Shown here piece after piece: positions 40,927 through 51,004 of a stretch of DNA of 64,000 nt. The stretch is from an uncultured Pelagibacteraceae bacterium (GTDB lineage: Bacteria > Pseudomonadota > Alphaproteobacteria > Pelagibacterales > Pelagibacteraceae). The DNA lies in the NCBI GenBank assembly GCA_902518165.1, contig CABYFB010000002.1, positions 1-64,000 on the forward strand, given 5' to 3'. The notes below the pieces were generated by a model that was not told the DNA's origin, ran no database searches, and worked only from the letters and a program-made list of their open reading frames with translations. The position numbers and the translations under genes are program-made. Numbering within the stretch: position 1 is the stretch's first letter; each line of letters starts with the position of its first letter.

Positions 40927-42019
40927 ATTTTCTTTTTAAATGTCTAAGTTTACCTTCTGTACTGTCGAAATCAATGTAGCAACCTTGTAAATATCTATCA
41001 CCTTCGTTAACATCATACTTTGTTCTTCCATGAAGCAATCTATGATTGTCCATTATTAATAAATCTCCAGTTTCTAATTTAAATTCAACTTTATATTTGT
41101 CAGAGTTGTATAATTCAGAAATTTTATTTCTAGCTTTATAGAATAAATCCAATTTTGATTTTTCTAATATCGGAGCATAATCTAATCTTGGACTAAATCT
41201 AACTTGTTTAAAATTATTTTTTTCATCCAATTTAATTAACTCAGACATATCTTCTAGAACAACTGTTTTGTCTATAAATTTAAATTTTACTTTAACTGAA
41301 GATAAAATTTCATAATATTCAGGATAATCCTCTTTGATTTTTTCACTTACTGTGTAACCATCAACCAAGGTAGAATTTCCTCCACTCACATTATTTGTAA
41401 TACAATGCAATAATTGAACACAAGGAACTGGTTTTCTATAAGGATTATCTGTATGTGGAGATAATGCTAATGATGTATAAGCCAAATCATTTGGATTAGG
41501 TACAGATCTTACATTAAAAAATTCCCCAAAATTTGTTCTTCTGACACTACCAATTGAATTTGCAAATTTAATAATAAAATTATCATTAGTTGGAACATTA
41601 GTTAAAACTACAAAACCATATTTATAGAATGATACTAATAAATCATACATGATTTTTTTTTCAAAAATATTATTTTCAAATTTAAATTTTTGAAAATTAT
41701 TAAAATTTGAATCCCATTTAATTTTATCAATTGAAATAGGATCGAGATTTTGCGATTTATATTCATTTAATATTTGATCTTCTTTTATTTTATAATTGGT
41801 TCCATCATTGAAAAATAAATTAAGTAATCCATCTTCATTCTCAATTTTTTCTATATCAATGTTAGTATTTATAGAATTTGGATCAAATAATCTTTGTTGA
41901 TTTCCTTTATCCAGGGCATCTTCGTTATTTATTCTTTCTCTCAGCCAAAAAGGATGTATTTCTTCTTTATTATTTCCACTATTTATAAATACTTTTTTAG
42001 AATCGATTTCTATTTTCAT
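40916..42019 (-). CDS. Gamma-butyrobetaine hydroxylase/TauD-like 2-oxoglutarate dioxygenase
   Basis: N-terminal HPFWLRER; LSPHTDNPYRKPVPCVQLLHC HxD motif; MDNHRLLHGRT distal His. Confidence 0.92.
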   Translation of the reverse strand: MKIEIDSKKVFINSGNNKEEIHPFWLRERINNEDALDKGNQQRLFDPNSINTNIDIEKIENEDGLLNLFFNDGTNYKIKEDQILNEYKSQNLDPISIDKIKWDSNFNNFQKFKFENNIFEKKIMYDLLVSFYKYGFVVLTNVPTNDNFIIKFANSIGSVRRTNFGEFFNVRSVPNPNDLAYTSLALSPHTDNPYRKPVPCVQLLHCITNNVSGGNSTLVDGYTVSEKIKEDYPEYYEILSSVKVKFKFIDKTVVLEDMSELIKLDEKNNFKQVRFSPRLDYAPILEKSKLDLFYKARNKISELYNSDKYKVEFKLETGDLLIMDNHRLLHGRTKYDVNEGDRYLQGCYIDFDSTEGKLRHLKRKFNL

Positions 42020-42106
42020 CTATCTGGATTCTTCTATCAAATTCTAAAATTTTCAAGATATTTTATTTGAACTAGTTGTATATTTTAACTATTACTCATC
42101 AGATAA

Positions 42107-42910
42107 ATGACCATCAAAAAAACAAAAGATTTCAAGATTTATTACACCTTTTTGAATAAGCTTGCTAAGGATTTAACTAATTTATATTACACTAAACTTA
42201 ACAAAACTTTTACAATTAATAACAAGTTAAAAGGTAAAGGTTACGATCCAGTTACGAGTGCTGATAAAGCTTTTGAAAAATTTATAAGAAAAAAGATTAA
42301 TGATAAGTTCCCAGATCATCAAATTATCGGTGAAGAGTTTGGAGCAAAAAAGACAAAAAGTCTATTTTCATGGATAATTGACCCAATTGACGGGACAAGA
42401 TCATTTGTCGCTGGAAATCCTACATGGAGCAATTTAATTTCTCTTAATTATAACGACACCCCTGTAGTTGGTTTAGCAAATTTTCCAAGAATGAAAAGAT
42501 ACTATTTAAATCAAGATGATAAATCTGCTTTTGTGTTTGAAAATGGAAAAAAAAGAAAATTAAAGGTAAACAAAAAAATAAAATTTGATTATTTGAAAGT
42601 AGCTGCTGCTTTTCACGGAACTTTGTCTTTTCAAAAACAAAAAAAAATAATGAAATTTATCAAGAGAATGCAGTTTCCATGTTTCGATGCACTAACATAT
42701 TGCCAATTAGCAGAGGGAAGACTAGATATTGTAGCTCAATGTGCAAACAAAATTTGGGATATACATCCAATAATACCAATTATTAAAGCATCAGGTGGAA
42801 TAATTACTACATGGGATAATAAGGATGCTTCATTGGGTGGAAATATAATTGTTTCAAATAATTTATCAAATCACAAAAAAATTTTAAAATTAATAAAACC
42901 AGCTACGTGA
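42107..42910 (+). CDS. Inositol monophosphatase family (histidinol-phosphatase-like)
   Basis: DPVTSADKAFE, IIGEEFG, WIIDPIDGTRSFVAG, NKIWDIHPIIPII. Confidence 0.92.
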   Translation: MTIKKTKDFKIYYTFLNKLAKDLTNLYYTKLNKTFTINNKLKGKGYDPVTSADKAFEKFIRKKINDKFPDHQIIGEEFGAKKTKSLFSWIIDPIDGTRSFVAGNPTWSNLISLNYNDTPVVGLANFPRMKRYYLNQDDKSAFVFENGKKRKLKVNKKIKFDYLKVAAAFHGTLSFQKQKKIMKFIKRMQFPCFDALTYCQLAEGRLDIVAQCANKIWDIHPIIPIIKASGGIITTWDNKDASLGGNIIVSNNLSNHKKILKLIKPAT

Positions 42911-43632
42911 AAAATATAATTGTTCTTCAACACATTAAAATTGAGCATCCCGGTTATATTAAAGATTTAATGTTAGAGGATAAAGTCAATATTAAAACGA
43001 TAGAACTTGACGAGGGTGAAGAGATACCTGATGATTTAACTGAATTTGATGCAATGTTTTGTATGGGTGGACCAATGGATACCTGGATGGAAAAAGATTA
43101 CCCGTGGTTAATAGAGGAAAAAAAAAAAATCAAAGAATTTGTTGTAGACTTAAATAAACCATATTTAGGTTTTTGTTTAGGTTGTCAATTATTAGGAGAG
43201 GTAGTTGGAGGTACAGTAGTTAAATCAAAAAATCCAGAAATAGGCATTTTAGATATTAATTTTTTAAATAGTAAAAAGGATGATTTATTATTTAAAGAAT
43301 ATCCTGATATTATTAAATCACTCCAATGGCATTCATATGAAGTTCAAAATCTAGAAAATAATAATAATATAACTCTTTTAGCGTCATCTCCTGAAACGAA
43401 ATACCAAATTTTTAAATACAAAAAACATGCTTACGGTATTCAATTTCATATAGAAATAAAAGATACCACTGTGCGAGAATGGGGATGTGTGCCTGAATAT
43501 AAATCTGCTTTAGAGAGTCAGCTAGGACAAGGAGCTCTTGATAAATTTGATAATGATGCCAAAGATAATATTCAATCTATGAACAAATATTCAAAAATTC
43601 TTTACGAAAACTTCAAAAAAATAGTGAATTAA
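42907..43632 (+). CDS. Class I glutamine amidotransferase-like protein
   Basis: MGGPMDTW, YLGFCLGCQLLGEVVGG nucleophile, YGIQFHIEI. Confidence 0.92.
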   Translation: MKNIIVLQHIKIEHPGYIKDLMLEDKVNIKTIELDEGEEIPDDLTEFDAMFCMGGPMDTWMEKDYPWLIEEKKKIKEFVVDLNKPYLGFCLGCQLLGEVVGGTVVKSKNPEIGILDINFLNSKKDDLLFKEYPDIIKSLQWHSYEVQNLENNNNITLLASSPETKYQIFKYKKHAYGIQFHIEIKDTTVREWGCVPEYKSALESQLGQGALDKFDNDAKDNIQSMNKYSKILYENFKKIVN

Positions 43633-43693
43633 ATCACTTTAGTTTACATAATTAATAAGTTAGATTTTTATTTTAATAATATAGGAGAGAGAA

Positions 43694-45256
43694 ATGAAGT
43701 ATGGGTATTTTATAAAAATTTTATTGGCTTTTTTTCTAGCTTTTGCCCCAACACAAACGTTTGCAAAAACTATTAAATGGTCAATGCAGGGAGATAGTTT
43801 AACACTTGATCCTCATGCTCAAAACGAAGGTCCTACCACTCAAGTATCTAGACAAGTATACGAAGCTCTAGTTACTAGAGGATTAGATATGAAAATTGGA
43901 CCTCAACTAGCAACAGAGTGGAGAACCCAAGGTCCTAATACTTGGATCTTTAAATTAAGAGAAGATGTTAAATTTTCTGATGGAACTCCATTTACATCTG
44001 AAGATGTTGTATTTAGTATTTTAAGAGCAAAACAAAGAACATCTGATTTTAAAGAATATATAAGTACAGTATCAGGTGTAAAAGCTGTTAATGACTACAC
44101 AGTAGAAATAACAACAAGTAAACCAAATCCAATTCTTTTGAACCAACTATCAAACATTTTTATAATGTCAAAAAAATGGAGTGAAAAGAATTTTGCAGTT
44201 ATGGCGCAGAACTGGGATGCTGGACAAGAAACATTTTCAGCTACAAATGCTATGGGAACTGGACCATTTAAAATTACACTAAGAGAACCAAACACTAAAA
44301 CAGTTTTCAAACGTAATAAAAAATGGTGGGGTACCATGAAAGATGATAAAGTAACAGAAATTCATCTACTACCTATAAAAAATGCAGCTACTAGAGTTGC
44401 AGCTCTTTTATCTGGTGAAATAGATGTTGTTACTGATGCTCCAGTTCAAGATTTGGCTAGAATTAAAAATTCACCTGCTCACAAAGTCGAAAGCACTGCT
44501 CAAATGAGAACTATATTCCTTGGTATGGATCAGGGAGCAGATAAACTTAGAACAGGTAATACAGGTGATAATCCATTCAAAAAGAAAGCAGTTAGACAAG
44601 CTCTTTATCAAGCTATAGATATTGAAGCTATTAAGAAAAAAGTAATGAGAGGTTTAAGTGAACCTGCTGGAATAATTACTTTTCCAGGTGTTAATGGATA
44701 TACAGAAGAACTTGATAAAAGACTTCCTTATGATGTAGCTGCTGCAAAAAAACTTCTAGCTGATGCTGGATATCCGAATGGATTTGAAGTTGAGCTTAGA
44801 TGTCCAAATGACAGATATGTAAATGATGAAGCTATATGCACAGCTGTTGTTGGTATGTTAGGTAAAATCGGTGTTAAAGTAAATTTATTTGCCCAAACAA
44901 AAAGTAAGCACTTTAAAGAACTAAAAGATAATCAAGGTGACTTTTATATGTTAGGTTGGGGAGTTCCAACTTTAGATAGTCATTATGTTTTCCATTACTT
45001 ATATGAAAGTGGAGCAAGCTGGAACAGAGTTAACTTTAGCAACTCTGATGTAGATGCTGCGATAAGAGTTATGGAAGGTGAAGTTAACCTAGATAAGAGA
45101 AATGCTGCGATAGCTAAAGCTTGGAAAATAGTAAAAGATGATATTTCTTATCTTCCTTTACATCACCAAGTTATATCTTGGGCTGCAAAAAAAGATGTCA
45201 ATGTTCCGATAAGACCGAATAACGAGCCGTTATTCCGTTTTGCGAGCTTTGACTAA
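43694..45256 (+). CDS. Peptide/nickel-type ABC transporter substrate-binding protein
   Basis: Signal peptide; MQGDSLTLDPHAQNEGPT, WIFKLREDVKFSDGTPFTSEDVVFS. Confidence 0.95.
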   Translation: MKYGYFIKILLAFFLAFAPTQTFAKTIKWSMQGDSLTLDPHAQNEGPTTQVSRQVYEALVTRGLDMKIGPQLATEWRTQGPNTWIFKLREDVKFSDGTPFTSEDVVFSILRAKQRTSDFKEYISTVSGVKAVNDYTVEITTSKPNPILLNQLSNIFIMSKKWSEKNFAVMAQNWDAGQETFSATNAMGTGPFKITLREPNTKTVFKRNKKWWGTMKDDKVTEIHLLPIKNAATRVAALLSGEIDVVTDAPVQDLARIKNSPAHKVESTAQMRTIFLGMDQGADKLRTGNTGDNPFKKKAVRQALYQAIDIEAIKKKVMRGLSEPAGIITFPGVNGYTEELDKRLPYDVAAAKKLLADAGYPNGFEVELRCPNDRYVNDEAICTAVVGMLGKIGVKVNLFAQTKSKHFKELKDNQGDFYMLGWGVPTLDSHYVFHYLYESGASWNRVNFSNSDVDAAIRVMEGEVNLDKRNAAIAKAWKIVKDDISYLPLHHQVISWAAKKDVNVPIRPNNEPLFRFASFD

Positions 45257-45265
45257 ATAATTTAT

Positions 45266-45295
45266 TACAAGCCCTTTTTAATTAAAGGGCTTGTA
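45266..45295. other. Perfect 12-bp hairpin after substrate-binding gene (no T-run; processing/stabilising type)
   Basis: TACAAGCCCTTT-TTAATT-AAAGGGCTTGTA. Confidence 0.85.
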
Positions 45296-45315
45296 TAAAA
45301 ATAAAATTTCATAAA

Positions 45316-46299
45316 TTGATAAAGTATTTTTTTAAACGATTGTTTCAATCTGCAATGGTTATGCTTGTCGTAGCTTTTGTATCTTTTTCTCTTTTTAATT
45401 TTGTAGGAGACCCAATAAATAATATGGTGGGCGAGGAAACATCAGATGAAGAAAGAGCTGAGTTAAGAGAAACCTTGGGTTTAATGGACCCAATTCATGT
45501 ACAATTTACTAAGTTTATAATTAATGCCTCTAAAGGAGAATTTGGAATATCTTATCAATTAAGAAGACCTGTATCTGAATTAATCATTGAAAGATTACCA
45601 GCAACAATTGAATTAGTTTTAATATCTGCTCTAATTGCATTGGTTTCTGGTACTTTATTGGGAGTATATACAGGCATAAAAAGAAAAGGTTTTTTGAGTG
45701 ATTTTATCTTAGCAGTTTCTTTATTAGGTGTTTCTCTTCCAACTTTTGTAATTGGTATTTTATTTATTTATCTTTTTGCAGTTATATTAGGCGTTCTACC
45801 ATCGTTTGGAAGAGGTGAGGTGGTAGATCTAGGATTTTGGTCGACAGGCTTTTTAACCATATCAGGTTTAAAAGCAATTATATTACCATCAGTTACTTTA
45901 AGTCTTTTTCAAATGACCTATATAATAAGACTCGTCAGAGCTGAAATGATGGAAATACTTCAGACTGATTACATAAAGTTTGCAAGAGCTAGAGGCATTA
46001 ATGAAAAAAGCATTAATTATAAGCACGCACTTAAAAATGGACTAATTCCAGTAATAACTATTGCTGGAATAAATATTGGAACATTAATTGCTTTTTCAAT
46101 AATTACGGAAACAGTATTTCAATGGCCAGGTATGGGATTTCTTTTTATTCAAGCTGTTCAGTTTGTAGATATTCCAATTATGTCAGCATATTTAGTATTT
46201 ATAGCATTCGTTTTTGTAATGATAAATTTTATAGTCGATATCTTGTATTACTTTATAGATCCAAGAATTAGAGTTAAAGGAGATTCAGCTAGTGGATAA
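45316..46299 (+). CDS. Peptide ABC transporter permease (DppB-like; TTG start)
   Basis: YFFKRLFQSAMVMLVVAFVSFSLFNFVGDP, EMMEILQTDYIKFARARGINE. Confidence 0.94.
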   Translation: MIKYFFKRLFQSAMVMLVVAFVSFSLFNFVGDPINNMVGEETSDEERAELRETLGLMDPIHVQFTKFIINASKGEFGISYQLRRPVSELIIERLPATIELVLISALIALVSGTLLGVYTGIKRKGFLSDFILAVSLLGVSLPTFVIGILFIYLFAVILGVLPSFGRGEVVDLGFWSTGFLTISGLKAIILPSVTLSLFQMTYIIRLVRAEMMEILQTDYIKFARARGINEKSINYKHALKNGLIPVITIAGINIGTLIAFSIITETVFQWPGMGFLFIQAVQFVDIPIMSAYLVFIAFVFVMINFIVDILYYFIDPRIRVKGDSASG

Positions 46300-47221
46300 T
46301 AAAGCTTTAACAACTTGGGATAAAATAAAAGATAGTGAAATTTATTTTAGTTTTATAAAATCTCCTACAGCAATAGTTTCTTCGATTTTATTAGCAATAA
46401 TATTTTTCTGTTCATTTTTTGTAGAATTTATTACACCTTATAATCCATTCGACCCATCTTCTTTATCTTTAATGGATGCATTCACCCCACCATCTTGGAC
46501 TAGCGAAGGAAAAGTAGAATTTTTACTTGGTACTGATGGACAAGGAAGAGATATGTTATCGACTATTCTTTATGGATCTAGAATATCTTTGATTGTTGGT
46601 TTCTCAGCAATTTTATTTAGTTTAATTTTAGGAGTTGGATTAGGTCTTACTGCTGGTTTTTTTGGCGGCAAGTATGAAATGATTGTTATGAGATTAACAG
46701 ATGTTCAGTTAACGGTTCCAAGTATTTTGATGGCACTTCTTGTTGATGGTATTGCGCGAGGTATAATTTCGCGTGAACTTCATGACGAGATGGCAATATA
46801 TGTTTTAATTTTTGCAATTGGTATTTCAGAGTGGCCACAGTTTGCAAGAGTATCAAGAGCAGCAACTTTAGTTGAAAAAAATAAAGATTATGTCTCAGCA
46901 TCAACAATTATTGGAGTTTCTAATTTTATAGTAATGTTTAAACATATTCTTCCAAATATTATGAGACCAGTACTTGTTATAGGAACTATAGGTCTTGCAT
47001 TAGCAATAATTGCAGAAGCCACATTGAGTTTTCTAGGTGTTGGCGTTCCTCCAACTACTCCTTCTTTAGGAACATTAATAAGACTTGGAAATGACTTTTT
47101 ATTTTCTGGTGAATGGTGGATAACTTTTTTTCCAGCAATATTCTTAGTTGTTTTGGCTTTTTCCATTAATCTATTAGGAGACTGGATGAGAGACACTCTT
47201 AATCCTAAATTGAAAAAATGA
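46292..47221 (+). CDS. Peptide ABC transporter permease (DppC-like; GTG start)
   Basis: FLLGTDGQGRDMLSTILYGSRISL, EATLSFLGVGVPPTTPSLG. Confidence 0.94.
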   Translation: MDNKALTTWDKIKDSEIYFSFIKSPTAIVSSILLAIIFFCSFFVEFITPYNPFDPSSLSLMDAFTPPSWTSEGKVEFLLGTDGQGRDMLSTILYGSRISLIVGFSAILFSLILGVGLGLTAGFFGGKYEMIVMRLTDVQLTVPSILMALLVDGIARGIISRELHDEMAIYVLIFAIGISEWPQFARVSRAATLVEKNKDYVSASTIIGVSNFIVMFKHILPNIMRPVLVIGTIGLALAIIAEATLSFLGVGVPPTTPSLGTLIRLGNDFLFSGEWWITFFPAIFLVVLAFSINLLGDWMRDTLNPKLKK

Positions 47222-48900
47222 GTTTTTTAAAAATACAAAATTTAAGTGTGGATTATAAATTGAGAAAAGAGACAGTTCATGCTGCAAAAGATATTAATAT
47301 TGAGATAAAAAGAGGAGAAATTGTAGGATTAGTTGGGGAATCTGGGTCTGGAAAAAGTACTGTAGCAAATGCAATAATTGATTTAATTGACGAACCAGGG
47401 AAAGTATCTGAAGGATCAATTTATTTAAGCGACATAAATATTCATGAAAATAAAAAAAATATTCTAAGTTTAAGAGGAAAAAAAATTGGATTTATTTTTC
47501 AAGATCCTCAGACATCTTTAAATCCTATCTTAACAATTGGACAACAACTTATTGAAACAATCCAAACTCATTTAAACCTCAGTAACTCAAAAGCAAAAGA
47601 AAAAGCAATAAATCTTTTAAAAGAAGTAGGCATAAAAGATGCTGAAAAAAGATTTAATGATTATCCTCATCAATTTTCAGGAGGTATGAGACAAAGGGTT
47701 GTTATATCACTTTCTCTATGTTGTGAACCAGAGTTGTTAATTGCAGATGAGCCCACAACTGCACTTGATGTATCAATACAATCACAAATATTAGAACTTA
47801 TCAAAAAACTGACTAAAGAGAGAAACTTAGCAGTTATATTAATTACACATGATATGGGAGTTATAGCAGAGACTACCAATAGAGTTGCTGTCATGAAAAA
47901 TGGCAATTTGGTAGAATTGGGAACAACAAAGCAAATATTAACAGAGCCAAAAGAAACTTATACAAAAAGTTTAGTTAGTTCTGTTCCTCCAACAAATAAA
48001 AAGATATCCAGATTTAAAATTATAGAGAAAGAAAGCAATAACCAGGAAAATATTAATTTAAAAATTTTAAACAGATGGAATAAAAGAGAAATTTCAAAAA
48101 AAGATTTAGTTCAAATAAAAAATCTTTCTAAAACTTTTAATGAAGGTTTTTTTACAGAAAAATCTCAAAATAATGTATTAGCAGTTGATACTGTTTCATT
48201 TAATATACAAGAAGGAAAATCTTTTGGACTTGTTGGTGAAAGTGGCAGTGGAAAGACTACAATTGCAAAAATGATTGTTAATTTATTTAAACCCACCTCA
48301 GGTGAAATTTATTTCGATGATGTATGTATTAATAATATAAAAAGTAACAAAGAATTACTTAAATTCAGAAAACAAATTCAAATGATATTTCAAGATCCAT
48401 ACTCTTCGTTGAATGGTAGGCTTAAGGTTAAAGATATCATTGCTGAGCCTATAAAGTTACATGATGCAAATATTAGCTCTAATGAATTAAATGAGTATAT
48501 AAATGATCTCTTAGACTCTGTGGAGTTATCCAAGTCTTCAGCCGAAAGATATCCTCATGAGTTTTCAGGAGGACAGAGACAAAGAATTTCTATTGCAAGA
48601 GCGTTAGCAACAAAACCAAGATTATTAGTTTGTGATGAGCCAACATCTGCTTTGGATGTGAGTATTCAGGCTCAAATACTAAATTTACTTAAAGATTTAC
48701 AAGAACAACTTAATTTAACTATCCTTTTTATAAGTCATGATCTACCAGTTGTTCGACAAATGTGTGATGATATTGGAGTTTTAAGGAATGGAAAACTATG
48801 CGAGGTGTCTGAGACAGAAGAGTTGTTTAAAAATCCAAATCATGAATATACTAAGGAATTATTAAGATTAATGCCTAAAATAGAAACAATTTACAATTAA
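47218..48900 (+). CDS. Peptide ABC transporter, fused DppD-DppF ATPases
   Basis: Two Walker A (GESGSGKSTVAN, GESGSGKTTIAK) and two signature motifs (FSGGMRQRVVIS, FSGGQRQRISIA). Confidence 0.96.
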   Translation: MSFLKIQNLSVDYKLRKETVHAAKDINIEIKRGEIVGLVGESGSGKSTVANAIIDLIDEPGKVSEGSIYLSDINIHENKKNILSLRGKKIGFIFQDPQTSLNPILTIGQQLIETIQTHLNLSNSKAKEKAINLLKEVGIKDAEKRFNDYPHQFSGGMRQRVVISLSLCCEPELLIADEPTTALDVSIQSQILELIKKLTKERNLAVILITHDMGVIAETTNRVAVMKNGNLVELGTTKQILTEPKETYTKSLVSSVPPTNKKISRFKIIEKESNNQENINLKILNRWNKREISKKDLVQIKNLSKTFNEGFFTEKSQNNVLAVDTVSFNIQEGKSFGLVGESGSGKTTIAKMIVNLFKPTSGEIYFDDVCINNIKSNKELLKFRKQIQMIFQDPYSSLNGRLKVKDIIAEPIKLHDANISSNELNEYINDLLDSVELSKSSAERYPHEFSGGQRQRISIARALATKPRLLVCDEPTSALDVSIQAQILNLLKDLQEQLNLTILFISHDLPVVRQMCDDIGVLRNGKLCEVSETEELFKNPNHEYTKELLRLMPKIETIYN

Positions 48901-48909
48901 GGAGGTGAA

Positions 48910-49302
48910 ATGGCAGTTTTTAATATGATTGAAGAAGCTGATGCTACAGGAAAAGTGAAAGAGGTATTTGAAGATATAAAAAAGAAGAGAAATACAGACT
49001 ACATAAACAATTTTTGGAAAATGTTGGCCAACAACCCAGAAACTTTAGAGAGAACTTGGACTTCTATACAGCAAGTGATGAAAAAAGGTGCTTTGGATGA
49101 AATGACGAAAGAGCTTATTTATGTTGCAGTTTCAATGACAAATAGTTGTGAGTATTGTATTAAATCTCACAGTATCGCTGCTAAATCTAAAGGTGCTACT
49201 ACAGAGATGTTAAGCGAACTTATTGCAGTTGTTGCAATGGCAAATGAAACTAACAGACTTGTTGAATCATATCAGGTAAAAGTTGACAAAGTTTATGAAT
49301 GA
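48910..49302 (+). CDS. Carboxymuconolactone decarboxylase / AhpD-like protein
   Basis: AVSMTNSCEYCIKSHSIAAKSKGAT (CxxC...H AhpD-like motif); strong SD TAAGGAGGTG. Confidence 0.92.
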   Translation: MAVFNMIEEADATGKVKEVFEDIKKKRNTDYINNFWKMLANNPETLERTWTSIQQVMKKGALDEMTKELIYVAVSMTNSCEYCIKSHSIAAKSKGATTEMLSELIAVVAMANETNRLVESYQVKVDKVYE

Positions 49303-49855
49303 TAGAGCCAAAGCAATATTAGATTTTTGGTTTGATGATATGGTCGTTGAAAAGCGATTTAAAAGAGATGATAATTTTGATCAATTGATTAGAGACAAAT
49401 TCAAAGATGATCATGAAAAAGCTACTTTAAATGAATATGATGATTGGCAAGATGAACCATTAAGTACTCTAGCTTTAGTTATTTTATTGGATCAATTTTC
49501 AAGAAATTTATATAGAGATGATAAAAAAGCTTTTGAGTTTGATCATAAAGCAAGACTGATTGTAAATGATGCAGTCTATAACGGGTATCTTGATCAAATG
49601 GATGAATATCAACGTTTTTTCATGCTATTGCCATACATTCACAGTGAAGAAGTTATAGATCATGATAGAGCATATAAATTGTTAGATAATTATTTATCTA
49701 ATCATCCAAACTATAATGAGATAAAAAAATTTTGGAAAGATCATACCGCTGCAATTAAACGATTTCATAGATATCCGCATCGAAATAAAGTTATGGGGAG
49801 AAAATCTACACCGGATGAGTTAAAATTTTTGGAGAGTCCAAATTCCTCTTGGTAA
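49295..49855 (+). CDS. DUF924 family protein
   Basis: ILDFWFDD, LALVILLDQFSRNLYRDDKKAF, RFFMLLPYIHSEE, RYPHRNKVMGR; ATG at 49295 overlaps preceding stop. Confidence 0.9.
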   Translation: MNDRAKAILDFWFDDMVVEKRFKRDDNFDQLIRDKFKDDHEKATLNEYDDWQDEPLSTLALVILLDQFSRNLYRDDKKAFEFDHKARLIVNDAVYNGYLDQMDEYQRFFMLLPYIHSEEVIDHDRAYKLLDNYLSNHPNYNEIKKFWKDHTAAIKRFHRYPHRNKVMGRKSTPDELKFLESPNSSW

Positions 49856-50770
49856 TTATTCTATTGGATAATCCCAAGCATCTCCACCAATTACCTTTGA
49901 TATAGCAGAAAAATCTTTCGAACTGTTTCCATCCTCACAAAACTTTGAATATATTTCTAATGCCATCTCTCCTAATGGAGTAGATGCATTTGCATTTTTA
50001 GCACATTCATTTGCAAGTTTTAAATCTTTGTTCATCATACCTGCAGAAAAGCCTGGCTTATATTTATTGTTAGATGGAGTTCCTTCAATTAATCCAGGTA
50101 AAGGTGGATAAACTGAAATAGGCCAACTATTTCCAGAAGCATTTTTCATAATTTCATGAACTTTCTTTATATCTATATTCAATCTTCTTGCTAACATTAA
50201 TGACTCTGAAGCAGCAATCATTGTTATTCCAAGAGACATGTTGTTACAAATCTTTGCACCGTTTCCGCTTCCTATCTCTCCAGCATGATAAATATTTTTA
50301 CCCATTAATTTTAAAATAGGTAAAGCTTGATTAAATGCATCATTTGATCCACCAACCATAATATTTAAAGTTGCTTTTTGTGCACCCATCACTCCACCAC
50401 TTACTGGTGCATCAATCATCTTAATACCTTTTTCATTTGCTTTCTTTCCTATTTCTTTAGAGGTATCTATATCGATTGTTGAACAATCTATTAGTAGACA
50501 ATTTTTAGAAACTTTATCTAGAACACCATTTTCTTTTAAATAAACTTCTTTTGAATGTTTTCCCTCGGGTAACATAGTGATTACTACAGACGTTTCACTA
50601 TTGATTAGTTTTCCAAAATCCTTCTCAACATCAAGATTATTTTCAACTGCTTTATCAATCATTTCTTTAGAAACATCAAAAACCTTAACCTTTTTCCCTG
50701 CGTTCTTTAAATTACAGGCCATTGGGTTTCCCATATTACCAACTCCTATAAAAGCTATATTTTCACTCAT
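49856..50770 (-). CDS. mmsB: 3-hydroxyisobutyrate dehydrogenase-like
   Basis: FIGVGNMGNPMACNLKNAG, MIDAPVSGGVMGAQKATLNIMVGG, GNGAKICNNMSLG. Confidence 0.92.
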   Translation of the reverse strand: MSENIAFIGVGNMGNPMACNLKNAGKKVKVFDVSKEMIDKAVENNLDVEKDFGKLINSETSVVITMLPEGKHSKEVYLKENGVLDKVSKNCLLIDCSTIDIDTSKEIGKKANEKGIKMIDAPVSGGVMGAQKATLNIMVGGSNDAFNQALPILKLMGKNIYHAGEIGSGNGAKICNNMSLGITMIAASESLMLARRLNIDIKKVHEIMKNASGNSWPISVYPPLPGLIEGTPSNNKYKPGFSAGMMNKDLKLANECAKNANASTPLGEMALEIYSKFCEDGNSSKDFSAISKVIGGDAWDYPIE

Positions 50771-50782
50771 ATGACATCCTCT

Positions 50783-51004
50783 CTATTTAGTAATTTTTTC
50801 CACTAATTTATTAACCAACGGTGCAACAAAAGTTGTTGCAACTAATGCAACTGGCAAACTAATAGACCAAGCTTTGAAAAATCTTTTATAATAAAATTCA
50901 TCATAACCTGTATTTATAAATGTAATAATTAGGGTCATTAACAAACTCATTCCTAAACCCATAAAAAAAACGAAAAGAATTTTAGAGAATTTTTTTGGAA
51001 ACAT
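50783..51004 (-). CDS. DUF2798-like small membrane protein
   Basis: Two TM helices; FFMGLGMSLLMTLIITFINTG...FKAWSISLPVALVATTFVAPLVNKLV. Confidence 0.75.
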   Translation of the reverse strand: MFPKKFSKILFVFFMGLGMSLLMTLIITFINTGYDEFYYKRFFKAWSISLPVALVATTFVAPLVNKLVEKITK

